From Nonomuraea indica (GTDB taxonomy: Bacteria > Actinomycetota > Actinomycetes > Streptosporangiales > Streptosporangiaceae), in NCBI RefSeq assembly GCF_002850745.1, contig NZ_KZ559487.1:28092-78235 (forward strand): a DNA stretch of 50,144 nucleotides, read 5' to 3'. The position numbers were made by a program, and so were the translations under genes. Below, piece by piece: positions 33,336-40,222 of the stretch; position 1 is the stretch's first letter, and each line of letters starts with the position of its first letter. Under the pieces are notes generated by a model. That model saw only the letters and a program-made list of their open reading frames with translations. It did no database searches and was not told the DNA's origin.

Positions 33336-34153
33336 CCGGCGTGCTCCGCCACGGTCGAGGGGGCGTCAGCCGAGGGGGTGAGGACCTTGCGGGTGATGCG
33401 TTCGGCGATGGCGGCGACCAGGGTCCGGGGCCGGCGGGGGGTCAGGTGCGCGGTGAGGGCGTTGCCGAACCCGGGGGCGACGTAGCCGCGGTCCCGCTCC
33501 AGCGCGCGCAGGGCGGCGCGGACGACGGGTTCCGGGGTGGTCATGGAGCCGGTGACGGCCGCGTTGCGGGTGCCGATGGTGTCGAAGAAGGCGGTCTCGA
33601 CCGGGCCGGGGCACAGGGTGAGCACGCGGATGCCGCGCCGGCGGTACTCCTGTCGCAGGGCGAGGCCGAAGTTCAGCACGAAGGTCTTGGACGCGCCGTA
33701 GACGGCGAAGTAGGGGGAGGGCTGGAAGGCGGCGTTGGAGGCGACGTTGACGATCGCGCCGCGGCCGCGCTCCAGCATGCCGGGCAGCACCTCGTGGGTG
33801 AGGTCGACGAGCGCGACGACGTTGACCATCAGCTGGTCGTGGTCGCGGGCTGCGGGGATCTCCTCGAAGCGGCCGCAGGTGCCGAAACCGGCGTTGTTGA
33901 TCAGAACGTCGACGTCCAGACCGCGGGTGGTCAGCTGGTCGGCGATGCGACGGGCGGCGTCCGGCTCGGCGAGGTCCTGGACCAGCACATGGGCGCGGAT
34001 GCCGTGTTCGGCGGTGAGTCGCTGGCCGAGGGCGGCGAGCCGGTCGCCGGAGCGCGCCACCAGGACGACGTCGTGGCCCTGGGCGGCGAGCTGGGCGGCG
34101 AATTCGGCGCCGAGGCCGGACGACGCTCCGGTGATGAGGGCGGTGCTGCGCAT
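33332..34153 (-). CDS. Short-chain dehydrogenase (classical SDR)
   Basis: From ATG 34153 (AAGGAG upstream) the enzyme has 273 residues. TGASSGLGAEFA is the NADP loop, NNAGFGTCG near residue 86, catalytic Ser in VNVASNAA and YGASK as the Tyr-x3-Lys. The pattern DLAEPDAA and LCPGPVETAFF is that of DltE/YqjQ-like SDRs acting on ketones or aldehydes of broad type. First gene of an operon with an EamA transporter, divergent from TetR with a long inverted repeat between. Confidence 0.9.
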   Translation of the reverse strand: MRSTALITGASSGLGAEFAAQLAAQGHDVVLVARSGDRLAALGQRLTAEHGIRAHVLVQDLAEPDAARRIADQLTTRGLDVDVLINNAGFGTCGRFEEIPAARDHDQLMVNVVALVDLTHEVLPGMLERGRGAIVNVASNAAFQPSPYFAVYGASKTFVLNFGLALRQEYRRRGIRVLTLCPGPVETAFFDTIGTRNAAVTGSMTTPEPVVRAALRALERDRGYVAPGFGNALTAHLTPRRPRTLVAAIAERITRKVLTPSADAPSTVAEHAG

Positions 34154-34236
34154 GTGGTTCTCCTTGGCTGGGGCCACCTGAGGTGGTGGCAACTGGGACG
34201 AAAATGTACCAGGAATCGGCATAACTGCAACAGGCA

Positions 34237-34264
34237 TGATGCAATTAATGAGTTGGCTGCATCA
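34237..34264. promoter_or_regulatory. Inverted repeat TGATGCA-N14-TGCATCA, probable TetR operator
   Basis: Perfect 7-bp arms with half-site centres 21 bases apart, in an AT-richer patch between the SDR and TetR genes. A third TGCAA copy (34226-34230) lies nearby. It is 45 bases upstream of the TetR ATG. Confidence 0.55.
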
Positions 34265-34308
34265 ACGCTGTAGTGTGGCGTTGGATAAGTGGCCGAGCAG
34301 GAGGCATG

Positions 34309-34884
34309 ATGGGCGAGACGACAGCACGATCGTTGCGGGCGGACGCGGAGCGCAGCGTGCGCGCGATCCTGGAGGCGGCCGAGCGGGTGCTCGCCCAGGA
34401 GCCGGGCGCCTCCATGGAGCAGATCGCCGCGGCCGCGGGAGTGGCCCGCACGACCATTCACCGGCGGTTCGCCAGCAGGCAGGCGCTGATCGAGGCACTG
34501 GCCGCGTCCGCGGCCCGTCAGCTCGCCCAGGCGGTCGACGACGGCCGGCCGGACACCGCGCCGCCGCTGGTGGCGATGCACCGCATCACCGCCAACGTGC
34601 TCGAGGTCAAGAGCGCCTGGGCGTTCGCGTTGGGACTGCCGGCAGCCCCCGGCGGTGAGGCCGCCGCACTCCACCAGGACATCGCCCGCAGCTGCACCGC
34701 CGTACTCAAGCGGGCCCAGGACGACAAGCTCATCGACCAGGCGGCCGACCTCGACTGGGTGCGCCGGGTCTACTACGCGCTGATCGGTGAATCCCTGCAC
34801 GGCAACGCGGACGGCGCCGACCCGGACACCCTGGCCGCCCGCATCGTCGACACCCTGCTGCACGGCGCAGGCCCCCGCGCCTGA
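34309..34884 (+). CDS. TetR-family regulator
   Basis: A 191-residue regulator with helix-turn-helix MEQIAAAAGVARTTIHRRFASRQALIEALA (residues 40-70). The ligand domain is short and Ala-rich, with RVYYALIGESLHG near the C-terminus, typical of this group. Two ATGs (34306 and 34309) follow AGGAGG; the second has better spacing. It most likely represses the divergent SDR-EamA operon and itself. It converges with the FMN reductase-acetyltransferase fusion. Confidence 0.88.
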   Translation: MGETTARSLRADAERSVRAILEAAERVLAQEPGASMEQIAAAAGVARTTIHRRFASRQALIEALAASAARQLAQAVDDGRPDTAPPLVAMHRITANVLEVKSAWAFALGLPAAPGGEAAALHQDIARSCTAVLKRAQDDKLIDQAADLDWVRRVYYALIGESLHGNADGADPDTLAARIVDTLLHGAGPRA

Positions 34885-34900
34885 GGCGCCGGAGGTCTCG

Positions 34901-36001
34901 TCAGCCCACCTCTGCCGGCTCCTCGTCGGAGACCCCGACGGCGCCGTCCGCGGGCACGGGCTTGGTGAGGAGGGCCGTCGCCCTGTCGGACGACTCCGTA
35001 CGGTAACCCTGGGCGTGGTAGAGGCGGATGTTGTCCCGGCTCCGGGCGCCGGTGGACAACACGATGCGGCGGCATCCGGCGTCGACCGCGGCTTCGGCCT
35101 CACGCAGCAGCCAGCGCCCCACGCCCTGGCCGCGCAGGTCGGGGACGACGCCGAGGCGGCCCACGTGCCAGTCGTCGCCCACGCGTCGCGCGCGCACCAT
35201 GCCCAGGAGCCGGCCGTCCCGCCACAGGCCCGTGGTCCGCCAGGTGGCCAGCCACGCGCGTACCTGCTCCAGCGACTCCTCCAGGGCAGGGATGGCCAGG
35301 GTGTCGTTGGCCAGCGCCTCCTCCAGCCAGCAGCACCGCTGGAGCACCAGAACCTCCGCGGCGTCGTCCGGGGTCAGCGCTCGCACGTACGACCCCGGGA
35401 GCGGCCCGGAGCCCGAGCGGGGGCGCTCGCGCATCGGCCGCAGGGCGTGCGCGAGGCGGACGAGCTCGTCCAGGACCCCGATGGCGGCCTGGTCACGGCC
35501 GGCATCCGGGCGGACCCGCCCGCCGTCGACCGTGTCGGCGATGCGCAGGGCGACCGTCGCGCCCAGCGGCACCAGCCGCAGCGTGGTCACCACCTGCTTG
35601 GCGTGCTGGACCGACCGGGTGCCCGCCGAGGTGTTGCCGTAGCTGACGAACCCCATCGGCTTCCACGCCCATTCCCGGCCCAGGTAGTCGAGGGCGTTCT
35701 TGAAGGCCGCGGGCATGCCGTAGTTGTACTCGGGGGTGACCGCGATGAAGCCGTCCGCCGCGTCCACCATCGCGCTCCACCGCTTGGTGTGCTCGTGCCG
35801 GTAGACGCCGGACGCCGGCTCCTCCTCCTCGTCGAGGAACGGCAGCGCGAGGTCGCCGAGGCTCACCGGCAGCAGTTCCACGCCCAGCTCCGTGGCCCGC
35901 GGCGCGATCGCGTCGATCAGCCACCGCCCCACGGCCGGGCCGAGGGCGCCGGGACGGGTGCTGCACATGAGGACGATGACCCGCAGAGGTTTCGTTGACA
36001 T
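34901..36001 (-). CDS. Fusion of NADPH-dependent FMN reductase and GNAT acetyltransferase
   Basis: The 366-residue chain has two domains in one uninterrupted frame. Residues 1-185 are an FMN reductase: LMCSTRPGALGPAVGRW (phosphate loop), AVTPEYNYGMPAAFKNALDYL and SYGNTSAGTRS. After a linker (RERPRSGSGPLPG), residues 205-350 form a GNAT domain: VRALTPDDAAEV, motif A LGVVPDLRGQGVGRWLL (acetyl-CoA loop) and NIRLYHAQGY. Each domain is common, but I do not recall this fusion. The ATG has no Shine-Dalgarno and lies exactly 7 bases after a -10-like TAAGTT, so the mRNA is probably leaderless. It shares a palindromic promoter with a divergent MarR gene. Confidence 0.88.
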   Translation of the reverse strand: MSTKPLRVIVLMCSTRPGALGPAVGRWLIDAIAPRATELGVELLPVSLGDLALPFLDEEEEPASGVYRHEHTKRWSAMVDAADGFIAVTPEYNYGMPAAFKNALDYLGREWAWKPMGFVSYGNTSAGTRSVQHAKQVVTTLRLVPLGATVALRIADTVDGGRVRPDAGRDQAAIGVLDELVRLAHALRPMRERPRSGSGPLPGSYVRALTPDDAAEVLVLQRCCWLEEALANDTLAIPALEESLEQVRAWLATWRTTGLWRDGRLLGMVRARRVGDDWHVGRLGVVPDLRGQGVGRWLLREAEAAVDAGCRRIVLSTGARSRDNIRLYHAQGYRTESSDRATALLTKPVPADGAVGVSDEEPAEVG

Positions 36002-36038
36002 GGAAACGAACTTAGCTGGTAACTTGTTTACATGTCAA
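35995..36038. promoter_or_regulatory. Face-to-face leaderless promoters inside a 44-bp palindrome
   Basis: Plus strand: TTGACA (35995-36000), 19-base spacer, TAACTT (36020-36025), ATG at 36032. Minus strand: TTGACA (36038-36033), 18-base spacer, TAAGTT (36014-36009), ATG at 36001. Outer arms TTGACATG/CATGTCAA are perfect; inner arms AACTTA-N5-TAACTT differ by one base. Each -35 lies in the first codons of the opposite gene. Confidence 0.75.
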
Positions 36039-36508
36039 AGAGAAGTCCGGGGGAGACGGTGCGCTGGCTCGACGCGGACGAGGAGCGCGCCTGGCGCGCC
36101 CTGCGCCGCATGATGATCGCGATCCAGTCGCGCACCGCGCACGACCTGGCCGCGATCGGCCTGTCCGAAGCCGACTACGAGGTGCTCAGCACGCTCTCCG
36201 AACGCCCGGGCCGCACCAGCACGCTGCACGAGCAGGCCGCCAAGATGGGCTGGTCGCGCAGCCGCCTGTCACGGCACGCCACCCGCATGGAGACCCGCGG
36301 CCTCGTACGGCGCGAGCCCGACCCGGACGACGGACGCGGCTGTTATCTCGTCCTCACCGAGCACGGCATGGAAACCCTCGAGGACGCCGCCCCGGCACAC
36401 CTCGAATCGGTCCGCCGCCACGTCATCGACCGGCTCTCGCCGGCGGACCTGTCCGCCCTGGAAAGCATCGCCCGCAAGCTGGAGGAACCCGCATGTACCA
36501 GAAGTTGA
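36032..36508 (+). CDS. MarR-family regulator
   Basis: A 158-residue winged-helix regulator. RMMIAIQSRTAHDLAAIGLSEADYEVLSTLSERPGRTSTLHEQAAKMGWSRSRLSRHATRMETRGLVRRE is represented here by its landmarks: SEADYEVL (residue 50), KMGWSRSRLSRHATRM (recognition helix, near 80) and the wing RREPDPDDGRG (near 98). The ATG has no ribosome site; the start follows a -10 by 7 bases, so translation is probably leaderless. The gene is divergent from the FMN reductase fusion and overlaps the Clp N-domain gene by 16 bases. It likely represses both directions through the shared palindrome. Confidence 0.9.
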   Translation: MSKRSPGETVRWLDADEERAWRALRRMMIAIQSRTAHDLAAIGLSEADYEVLSTLSERPGRTSTLHEQAAKMGWSRSRLSRHATRMETRGLVRREPDPDDGRGCYLVLTEHGMETLEDAAPAHLESVRRHVIDRLSPADLSALESIARKLEEPACTRS

Positions 36509-36990
36509 CGGACAGGGCACGGCGGGTCCTCGTCCTGTCCCAGGACGAAGCCAGAATGCTCGGCCACGACTCCATCGGCACCGAACACCTTCTCCTCGGA
36601 CTGATCCGTGAAGGTGAGGGCGTGGGCGCCACGGTGCTCAAGAACCTGGGCCTGAGCCTCGAAGGCCTGCGCCGGCAGGTCGAGGCGAACCAGGGCCGGG
36701 GCCGGACCGTCGCCTCGGGACACCTTCCGTTCGCCCCGGCAGCCGGCGAAGCCCTCCAGCTGTCGGACCAGGAGTCCACGCGGCGTGGCCTCGACCACAT
36801 CGGCACCGAGCACCTCCTGCTCGGGCTCGTCCGGGACGGCGCGAGCGCGGCGGCTCAGGTGCTGGTCAAGCTCGGAGCCGACCTCGACCGTGTCCGGCGT
36901 GCCGCGGACGAGCTCGTCGCGGGGCAGCGCCCCGGACACGCTCATCACGGACCGCCGACAGGCGAACAGGCCACGGGCCGCCACGCCTGA
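36493..36990 (+). CDS. Stand-alone Clp N-terminal domain protein
   Basis: The 165-residue protein contains two Clp repeat motifs: VLSQDEARMLGHDSIGTEHLLLGLIREGEGVGATVL as shown by its core IGTEHLLLGL near residue 30, and again HIGTEHLLLGLVRDGASAAAQVL near residue 105. This is the N-terminal domain of ClpC/ClpA without any AAA+ module, so it cannot unfold substrates itself. Such proteins may bind ClpC substrates or adaptors; the function is unproven. It overlaps the MarR gene and so is co-transcribed with it. It converges with the lanthipeptide oxidase gene. Confidence 0.88.
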   Translation: MYQKLTDRARRVLVLSQDEARMLGHDSIGTEHLLLGLIREGEGVGATVLKNLGLSLEGLRRQVEANQGRGRTVASGHLPFAPAAGEALQLSDQESTRRGLDHIGTEHLLLGLVRDGASAAAQVLVKLGADLDRVRRAADELVAGQRPGHAHHGPPTGEQATGRHA

Positions 36991-37028
36991 TCTCCGCACC
37001 CGGCGGCGGACGCGGGGAGGCATCGCCG

Positions 37029-38366
37029 TCAGCACAGCGGCTGCGCCGAGCGGAACAGGTCCTCCGGGTCGTAGGCGGCCTTCACCTCGCGCAGCCGCGG
37101 CAGGCTGTCCCCGTGATAGGCCCGCCCCCAGTCCGGCAGGTCGGCGTCGGGGTAGTTGGGGTAGACCGCGCCGGATGCCCACGGCGCCAGCCGCGCCCAC
37201 GACCGGCACAGCCACGCGTGCGCGTCCCGCCGGCGGCTGTCGGTGGCGCGGAACCCCACCTGGACGGACTGCTTGAGCAGGAAGCGCGGCGCTCGGTGGG
37301 CGAAGGCGGTCACGCCGGGGGCGACCCGGGCGATCGCGCCTCCCCAGGGCACGAACTCCAGATCCCGGATCTCGCCGCGCACCCGGTCGGCCGCCAGCCG
37401 TCCCAGCAGGTCCTCGACGGCCGTCCGGGGCAGGCGCCCGTCGAAGAAGCCGGACTTGTTCAGGCGGAGCCCCGGCCGCTCGCCGTACGGCAGCTCCGTG
37501 ACGGCACCGTCTCCGCCGTCCGCGTAGGCGTGGTGGCAGGCGGCCGCGGCGCCCTCCAGCCGGGTGAGCCGCAGCCGATCCGGCGGCGCCAGCTCGCCGG
37601 CCAGTTTCCCGGCCTGCTCCACCGGCCCCGCGACGACGCCGAAGAGCACGGCGTACGGCGGTTCGCCGGGCTCGTCTCCGGCGACGACGGCGATCTCCAG
37701 GTTCGCCTCGTCCGGCGCTTCGGGCGCCCAGAGCTGCCAGGCGTCGATCAGATCGACGGCATCGGCGAAGTCGCAGACCGCCTGGACGGCGGTGACCGGC
37801 ACGATGGGCCGGGTGCGCAACGTCACCCGCGTGACCACGCCGAAGTTACCGGCGCCGGCCCCGCGCAGCGCCCACAGCAGGTCATCGCCCGCCTCGACGC
37901 TCCGCCCGTCGGCCAGGACCACCCGCGCCGCCAGCAGATGGTCGGCGCCGAGCCCGTACATGCGGCTGAGGACGCCGTAACCGCCGCCGAGCACGGCTCC
38001 GACCACGCCGACCGTCGGGCACCAGCCGCACGGCACCATGCGCCCGTGCTCGGCCAGGCGGCGGGCCAGCTCGCCGATCCGCACGCCGGGGCCCACCCGC
38101 ACGCTGCCCGCGCCGACCTCGATCTCCTTCATCCCGCCCAGGTCGACGAGCAGCCCCGTCGTGGAGGAGTGCTCGGCGAAGCTGTGGCCGCCGCCGCGCA
38201 GCGCGAACGGCAGGCCGCGCGCGCGGACCAGCTCCAGGACGCCCGCCACGTCCCCCTCCGAAGCGCAGCAGGCCACGGCGGCGGGCAGCGCCTCGGTGAG
38301 CGTGCCGAGGAAGGCCTTGCGCCTGGCCTGGTAACCCGGCTCGCCGGGGTGGATCATGCGCGTCAT
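37029..38366 (-). CDS. Berberine-bridge-like FAD-dependent oxidase in a lanthipeptide operon
   Basis: The 445-residue flavoprotein has an FAD_binding_4 domain: LRGGGHSFAEH with His61, GLLVDLGGM, and VPCGWCPTVGVVGAVLGGGYG with Cys116. His61 and Cys116 match the two residues that tether FAD bicovalently in BBE/GOOX enzymes. The C-terminus NYPDADLPDWGRAYHGD ... LREVKAAYDPEDLF is the BBE domain. No signal peptide is seen. ATG 38366 overlaps the exporter stop (ATGA), so it is co-expressed with lanM and the exporter. Enzymes of this class oxidise alcohols or amines; here it may tailor the lanthipeptide, which would be new to me, though it could act on another substrate. Confidence 0.9.
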   Translation of the reverse strand: MTRMIHPGEPGYQARRKAFLGTLTEALPAAVACCASEGDVAGVLELVRARGLPFALRGGGHSFAEHSSTTGLLVDLGGMKEIEVGAGSVRVGPGVRIGELARRLAEHGRMVPCGWCPTVGVVGAVLGGGYGVLSRMYGLGADHLLAARVVLADGRSVEAGDDLLWALRGAGAGNFGVVTRVTLRTRPIVPVTAVQAVCDFADAVDLIDAWQLWAPEAPDEANLEIAVVAGDEPGEPPYAVLFGVVAGPVEQAGKLAGELAPPDRLRLTRLEGAAAACHHAYADGGDGAVTELPYGERPGLRLNKSGFFDGRLPRTAVEDLLGRLAADRVRGEIRDLEFVPWGGAIARVAPGVTAFAHRAPRFLLKQSVQVGFRATDSRRRDAHAWLCRSWARLAPWASGAVYPNYPDADLPDWGRAYHGDSLPRLREVKAAYDPEDLFRSAQPLC

Positions 38367-40222
38367 CGCCTGGCCGCCTTCCCGGTCTGCAACGCGTACA
38401 GCTCGGCGTAGCGTCCGCCCAGCGCCAGCAGCTCCTCGTGCGTGCCCTGCTCGGCGACGCGCCCCCGGTGCAGCAGGTAGATGCGGTCGGCGTGCCGGAC
38501 GCTCGTCAGCCGGTGCGTGATGAGCAGGACGGTCCGCTCTCCGGCGATCTTGCGGAGCGTCTCGTAGACCGCGTACTCCGCCTTGGCGTCCAGCGGCGCG
38601 GTCGGCTCGTCCCAGATCAGCAGGGGGCCGTCGCGGAACAGCCCGCGCGCGACAGCCAGACGCTGCCACTGGCCCGCCGACAGCTCGTGACCGCCCCTGA
38701 ACTGCCTGGACAGCAGCGTCTCCCATCCGGACGGCAGCCCGGCCACGACGTCGTCGGCCGCGGCGAGCGACGCGGCCTCGCGCAGGGCGCGGTCTCCCGG
38801 GTCGGCGCGGTCGTGGCGGCCCATGCGGACGTTGGTCCTGGCGTCGTGCGGCCAGCGGACCGGGTGCTGCGGCACCAGGACCACCCGGTCGGCCAGGGTG
38901 CCCGGGTCCAGGCCTGCGCTGTCGAGCCCGTCCCAGCGCAGGGTGCCGCTGGTGGGCCGGTAGAGCCCGGCCAGCAGCCTCGCCAGCGTGGTCTTGCCCG
39001 AACCGTTCTCGCCGACCAGCGCGACCGTCTGGCCCGCGTGGATGGCCAGGTCGATCTCCCGCAGCGCCGGGCTCGAACTGCCCGGATAGGTGAAGCCGAC
39101 GCCGTGCAGGGTGATGCGCTCGGGGGAGCGCGGCGCCGCCGTACCGCCCGCCGGTCGCCTCCTGGCCTCGGCGTCGGCGAGGAAGTCGTGGTAGTCGGCC
39201 ACGTACAGCGACTGCTCGAACAACTGGTCGCCGGCCTGGGTGAGCTGCCGCAGCGCCGCGGCCGCCACCCTGACGGCGATCACCGCGGTGCCCGCCGCGG
39301 CCGGCGCGATCCAGCCGGCGTGCAGCATCAGCCCGAGCACGACCAGCACCCCCGCCGTGGCCAGGCCGCTCGCCGCGCGGCCCGCCGTCCTGGCCCGCGC
39401 CATGGACAGCGCGACCCGCGTCTCCTCCGCCATCAGGACGTCCGCCGCCCGGCGGTATTCGGCCAGCACGTACGGCTCAGCCTGGCAGGCCCGCAACTCG
39501 CCCGCCGGTTCGCGCTCGGTGGCCAGCTCGGCCAGCATGTCCACCCGGCGGTTCAGCGTCACCATGGCCCTCATCCCCGCGTACCCGCGCCGGGCGGCCT
39601 TCAGCACCGCCCACGCCTCCGGGATCACGCCGGCCACCAGCAGCGGCACCAGCAGCGGGTGCAGGACGGCCAGCCCCGCGGCCGCCGCCGTGACCCCGCA
39701 GGCCGCGCCGATCAGCTCGACGATGTTGCCCGCCGCGCGGTCGAGGTGGAACAGCCCCCGGTCGCGGGCCCGGTGCAGGCCGTCGTAGAACTCGACGTCG
39801 TCGAAGTCGGCCAGCTGCACGGCCAGGGCGGCGGCGAACAGCCGCTCCTGCGCCGCCCGCCGCAGCGCGGGCTCCAGCCGCGCCCGGGCCAGCTCCACTG
39901 CCGCCTCGGCCGCGCCGCGCAGGGCCACGACCGCGGCGACCAGGGCCAGGCCCGGCACCGCCGCCAGCAGCCGGTCGGGCGCCGCCCCGCCGGCCAGCAG
40001 CTCGTCCAGCACCGTCGTGGTCGCCAGCAGCCCACCGGCCGTCGCGGCGCCGGAGGCGAGCTGCAGGACGAGGATGGTCAGCGCGGGCCCGCGCCCGGAC
40101 TGCCAGATGAGCCGCAGCACCGGGACGGTGAGCGCCGGCAGCCGTCGCAGCCCGCGCCGGGGCGCGTCCGTCCGGTCCAGGTGCCAGTACGGGGAGACCA
40201 GCTCCTCCTCCACCGGGCTCAC
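38363..40222 (-). CDS. ABC exporter (membrane domain plus ATPase), lanthipeptide transport
   Basis: The 619-residue half-transporter starts at GTG 40222, overlapping the lanM stop in GTGA. About six membrane helices occupy residues 30-330. The ATPase follows: Walker A GENGSGKTTL near 404-411, the Q-loop VPQHPVRW, signature ELSAGQWQRLAVARGL and Walker B LLIWDEPTAPLD, then the H-loop LLITHRL. Class II LanT exporters usually carry an N-terminal C39 cysteine protease that removes the leader; here the membrane domain begins at once and no protease is present. It would export the modified peptide, with leader removal done by another enzyme. Confidence 0.92.
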   Translation of the reverse strand: MSPVEEELVSPYWHLDRTDAPRRGLRRLPALTVPVLRLIWQSGRGPALTILVLQLASGAATAGGLLATTTVLDELLAGGAAPDRLLAAVPGLALVAAVVALRGAAEAAVELARARLEPALRRAAQERLFAAALAVQLADFDDVEFYDGLHRARDRGLFHLDRAAGNIVELIGAACGVTAAAAGLAVLHPLLVPLLVAGVIPEAWAVLKAARRGYAGMRAMVTLNRRVDMLAELATEREPAGELRACQAEPYVLAEYRRAADVLMAEETRVALSMARARTAGRAASGLATAGVLVVLGLMLHAGWIAPAAAGTAVIAVRVAAAALRQLTQAGDQLFEQSLYVADYHDFLADAEARRRPAGGTAAPRSPERITLHGVGFTYPGSSSPALREIDLAIHAGQTVALVGENGSGKTTLARLLAGLYRPTSGTLRWDGLDSAGLDPGTLADRVVLVPQHPVRWPHDARTNVRMGRHDRADPGDRALREAASLAAADDVVAGLPSGWETLLSRQFRGGHELSAGQWQRLAVARGLFRDGPLLIWDEPTAPLDAKAEYAVYETLRKIAGERTVLLITHRLTSVRHADRIYLLHRGRVAEQGTHEELLALGGRYAELYALQTGKAARR

